From Marinoscillum pacificum (GTDB lineage Bacteria; Bacteroidota; Bacteroidia; Cytophagales; Cyclobacteriaceae): a stretch of 64,000 bases of DNA. Below, piece by piece: positions 61,649 through 64,000 of this stretch (the stretch's first letter is position 1; every line of letters begins with the position of its first letter). The stretch is from positions 1 to 64,000 of the forward strand of contig NZ_JAMZMJ010000013.1 of NCBI RefSeq assembly GCF_024714495.1, in the 5' to 3' direction. Made by a program: the position numbers and the translations under genes. Under the pieces are notes generated by a model, which was given only the letters and a program-made list of their open reading frames with translations, did no database searches and was not told the origin of the DNA.

Positions 61649-61815
61649 ATCAATTGAGGGGGATACTTCTCCTCAATCCGGGCTACTAAATGCTCCATGT
61701 AATGAAAATCTCCTTTGGAAGCGATGTAATAGTTGAAAGAGGTGACTTTCCCATTTTTAGTGATTCGAATTTCATTGTTTCCTCCATGGTGGGTCCAGAA
61801 TACTTGCTTTGGCAT
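61645..61815 (-). CDS. Small protein, 56 residues, unknown
   Basis: Starts at an ATG (61813-61815) that overlaps by one base the stop of the upstream gene and ends in a TAA that overlaps R1b. The product begins MPKQVFWTHHGGNNEIRI and ends ARIEEKYPPQLI, a compact soluble alpha/beta peptide with no signal. The tight overlap with the 125-residue membrane protein gene and the well-formed sequence support it as a real gene. Function unknown. Confidence 0.55.
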   Translation of the reverse strand: MPKQVFWTHHGGNNEIRITKNGKVTSFNYYIASKGDFHYMEHLVARIEEKYPPQLI

Positions 61816-62192
61816 TAGTTATATTCATCAACATAGATAACAAGACTTTCTGCTTGAGCAAAAACAATAAATTGATCTTCAAACTGAATCCCTTGTTCAG
61901 TAATGGTAATTGATTGTCCGATACCTCCAAAATCTTTTACTGAGCGTTCAAACTTCAAATCTCTAATATTCAATTTGAAGAATAATTTCAAACCTAAAAT
62001 AGCCAAGAAATACAATGTCATTGGCTCAAGGAAGACAGTTATAATGGCCCCAACTATTCCAATGACTATCAGAATATCATAGATTAGATACTTGATGGTT
62101 TTTGCCTTATTTGGTTGAAATATGAAGGTTTTAAATTCCCATTTGTCCATTTTCTCAAATATCGTCATCTTAATCATTTGATCAAACTTCAC
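61815..62192 (-). CDS. Small membrane protein with PH-like tail
   Basis: A 125-residue protein with two membrane helices (about 34-56 and 58-74; YLIYDILIVIGIVGAII, LEPMTLYFLAILGLKLFF) and a C-terminal beta-rich segment (DLKFERSVKDFGGIGQSITI, QGIQFEDQFIVFAQAESLVI) like the small PH-type domains of bacterial membrane proteins. It is the first gene of a two-gene operon. No homologue is recognised by eye. R2b lies at its start. Confidence 0.6.
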   Translation of the reverse strand: MKFDQMIKMTIFEKMDKWEFKTFIFQPNKAKTIKYLIYDILIVIGIVGAIITVFLEPMTLYFLAILGLKLFFKLNIRDLKFERSVKDFGGIGQSITITEQGIQFEDQFIVFAQAESLVIYVDEYN

Positions 62193-62215
62193 ATAACCTT
62201 AAACTACAACCATTA
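62183..62215. repeat. Direct repeat R2, copy b
   Basis: Partner of 61517-61543, lying just upstream of the minus-strand operon and 57 bases before the repeat-protein gene on the other strand. Confidence 0.75.
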
Positions 62216-62271
62216 GGGTATCAGCGATTTAAATGCGATTTTTGCGGTTGAATTAAACTCACACTTCAACA

Positions 62272-64000
62272 ATGAAAAAACTCGTCATGTTAGCCGCATT
62301 GCTATGCGGTGTTGGGCTTGGTGTGCATTCTTCCATCGCACAAACAGTCTTTATCAACGAAATTCACTACGACAATGCCAGTACAGACACTGGTGAAGGT
62401 ATCGAAATAGCTGGTCCAGCTGGTACTGATTTGTCACAATACACTTTGGTACTTTACAATGGTAGCAATGGTGCTGTGTACAACACGACAGTATTGTCGG
62501 GCACATTGACCGATCAATCCAATGGATTCGGAACGGCCTTTTTTGCGATCTCTGGAATTCAAAATGGATCACCTGATGGTATAGCTTTGGTACAGGATAC
62601 TACGGTCATTCAGTTCTTAAGCTATGAAGGTACACTTACTGCAGTAGGTGGTGCAGCGGATGGTATGCTAAGTACGGATATCGTAGTTAGTGAAACCAGC
62701 TCTACACCAGAAGGCTTCTCTTTACAGCTGACAGGTTCAGGATCAGAGTATACTGACTTTGCCTGGGTTGCTCCAGATAGTTCTTCATACGATTTGATTA
62801 ATGCTACTCAAGAGTTTATAGGAGCTGCACCTGAGGCAGTCGTTTTCATCAACGAAATCCACTATGACAATGATGGTGGCGATGTGGGCGAAGCTATTGA
62901 GCTTGCTGGTACAGAAGGTATTGATCTTACAGATTGGGAATTGGTGCTTTACAATGGCAGCAATGGCCTGGTTTACAATACAGTTTCACTTTCAGGTGTA
63001 TTCACCAATGAAGTAGGGGGCTATGGATTTATTTCATTCGCTATTTCTGGTATTCAGAATGGTTCACCAGATGGTATCGCTTTAGTTAATGCTGAAGACA
63101 CCGTAGTACAGTTCTTGAGCTATGAAGGTACGCTGATTGCTAACGATGGTCCTGCTGTTGGTTTGGAAAGTACTGATATTGGTATTGCTGAAACCAGTTC
63201 TACGTTGGTTGGCAACTCCTTACAGCTAACAGGTACAGGATATTATTTTGAAGACTTTATCTGGGTAGAAAGTGCTAATACATTCGATGCTGTAAACATT
63301 GACCAGGTAATAGGCAATCCATCTGACACCACAGGAAATGGAGATGATACCACAATTGTTGTGACTCCAGGTGTGGTAGATCTATGGATCAACGAATTGC
63401 ACTATGACAATGCAAGTGCAGATGTCAATGAAGGTGTAGAAGTTGCTGGTACTGCAGGAACAGATTTGTCTGGTTATTCTTTAGTGCTTTACAATGGAAA
63501 TGGTGGTTCTGTTTACAATACTGTTTCACTGAGTGGTGTTTTAGCTGATCAGCAAAGTGGATTCGGAACGAAGTTTTTTGCTATTTCTGGATTGCAAAAT
63601 GGAAGCCCAGATGGAGTTGCATTGGTTTCTCCTGAAAATGCTGTGATTCAATTCCTAAGCTACGAAGGGTCATTCGATGCAGTAGGCGGAGCGGCTGATG
63701 GTTTGACTTCAGAAGATATTTTGGTTGTAGAAGGTGGTTCTACGGCTGCAGGTTTTTCACTACAGCTTCAAGGAACAGGAAGCTCTTATGCTGATTTTAC
63801 GTGGGCTGCAGATGTAGCTAGTACGTATGATCTGATAAACGATGGACAAACATTTATTCCAGCAGCAGAAATTGCCTTTATTAACGAGATACACTATGAC
63901 AATGCAAGTGGCGATGTAGACGAAGCAGTTGAGATTGCCGGTACAGCAGGTTTAGACCTTGCTGGATGGTCACTCGTTTTATACAATGGCAATGGTGGCG
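62272..64000 (+). CDS. Secreted protein with lamin-tail-like repeats (3' partial)
   Basis: An ATG at 62272 opens a frame that continues to the end of the window (576 codons seen). After a signal peptide (about 1-24, GVHSSIAQ) there are three complete and one partial repeats of about 165-180 residues, each beginning INEIHYDN or INELHYDN and containing LVLYNG..G.VYNT, FAISG.QNGSPDGIALV and QFLSYEG. Repeat starts are near 62350, 62850, 63388 and 63878. They resemble the lamin-tail-like domains often attached to extracellular nucleases, phosphatases or T9SS proteins of marine bacteria; the catalytic part, if any, lies beyond the window. The very regular repeats imply recent internal duplication. 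Confidence 0.8.
   Translation, partial: MKKLVMLAALLCGVGLGVHSSIAQTVFINEIHYDNASTDTGEGIEIAGPAGTDLSQYTLVLYNGSNGAVYNTTVLSGTLTDQSNGFGTAFFAISGIQNGSPDGIALVQDTTVIQFLSYEGTLTAVGGAADGMLSTDIVVSETSSTPEGFSLQLTGSGSEYTDFAWVAPDSSSYDLINATQEFIGAAPEAVVFINEIHYDNDGGDVGEAIELAGTEGIDLTDWELVLYNGSNGLVYNTVSLSGVFTNEVGGYGFISFAISGIQNGSPDGIALVNAEDTVVQFLSYEGTLIANDGPAVGLESTDIGIAETSSTLVGNSLQLTGTGYYFEDFIWVESANTFDAVNIDQVIGNPSDTTGNGDDTTIVVTPGVVDLWINELHYDNASADVNEGVEVAGTAGTDLSGYSLVLYNGNGGSVYNTVSLSGVLADQQSGFGTKFFAISGLQNGSPDGVALVSPENAVIQFLSYEGSFDAVGGAADGLTSEDILVVEGGSTAAGFSLQLQGTGSSYADFTWAADVASTYDLINDGQTFIPAAEIAFINEIHYDNASGDVDEAVEIAGTAGLDLAGWSLVLYNGNGG

Noticed and set aside
1-64000. tRNA, rRNA, phage and CRISPR genes
   Set aside because: No sequence resembling these was seen on reading; a covariance-model search was not possible.

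Overview
The window (about 40-42% GC by eye) comes from a free-living, probably marine, polysaccharide-degrading member of the Bacteroidota, most likely a Cytophagales-type bacterium. The signs are SusC/SusD pairs, ECF sigma/FecR regulators, lipoprotein signal peptides, AT-rich leaders, and many exported proteins ending in a type IX secretion system (T9SS) sorting domain with a YPNP motif. The genus assignment is inference. No rRNA, tRNA, CRISPR array or prophage was seen.

Region 1 (1-21.9 kb) is a polysaccharide utilisation locus (PUL) that looks dedicated to arabinan or arabinose-rich pectic side chains. A GH43-like C-terminus and an exported aldose 1-epimerase (galM) come first. Then follow an ECF sigma factor, a FecR anti-sigma factor, a SusC transducer with an STN signalling domain, and SusD. 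The enzymes are two related GH43 lipoproteins, a third GH43 lipoprotein, a GH43-like secreted enzyme, a CBM42 (arabinofuranose-binding)-GH43-T9SS protein, a sialidase-fold (GH93-like) lipoprotein, a sialate-O-acetylesterase-type esterase, an FG-GAP propeller protein and an unassigned helical-toroid protein. A strong terminator closes the locus at 21.87 kb.

Region 2 (21.9-35 kb) holds an SDR oxidoreductase, then a sigma factor translationally coupled to a single-pass membrane protein that ends in a T9SS-type sorting domain, then two tandemly duplicated glycine-rich T9SS cargo proteins. On the minus strand are an outer-membrane-like protein with an LVIVD-repeat lipoprotein, and an overlapping operon of small membrane protein, PAS histidine kinase and TetR regulator.

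Region 3 (35-57.8 kb) is a beta-mannan PUL: ECF sigma, FecR, STN-SusC, SusD, surface glycan-binding lipoprotein, three GH26 mannanases with three different export routes, a GH5-like enzyme with a DUF5060-type domain, GH130 mannosylglucose phosphorylase, a GPH-family sugar symporter, an esterase, a cellobiose/mannobiose 2-epimerase, a large sugar dehydrogenase-PKD-cytochrome c-carbohydrate-binding fusion, and a Tat-exported sugar isomerase-like lipoprotein. Together they describe surface cleavage of mannan, import, epimerisation of mannobiose to mannosylglucose and phosphorolysis to mannose-1-phosphate plus glucose.

Region 4 (57.8-62.2 kb) is an accessory patch: two orphan small genes separated by a GC-rich, attC-like non-coding element, an uncharacterised helical protein, a broken REP-associated (Y1/HUH) transposase, palindromes, and direct repeats that include a fragment of the 3' end of the isomerase gene. 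At the right edge an incomplete secreted protein with four lamin-tail-like repeats runs out of the window.
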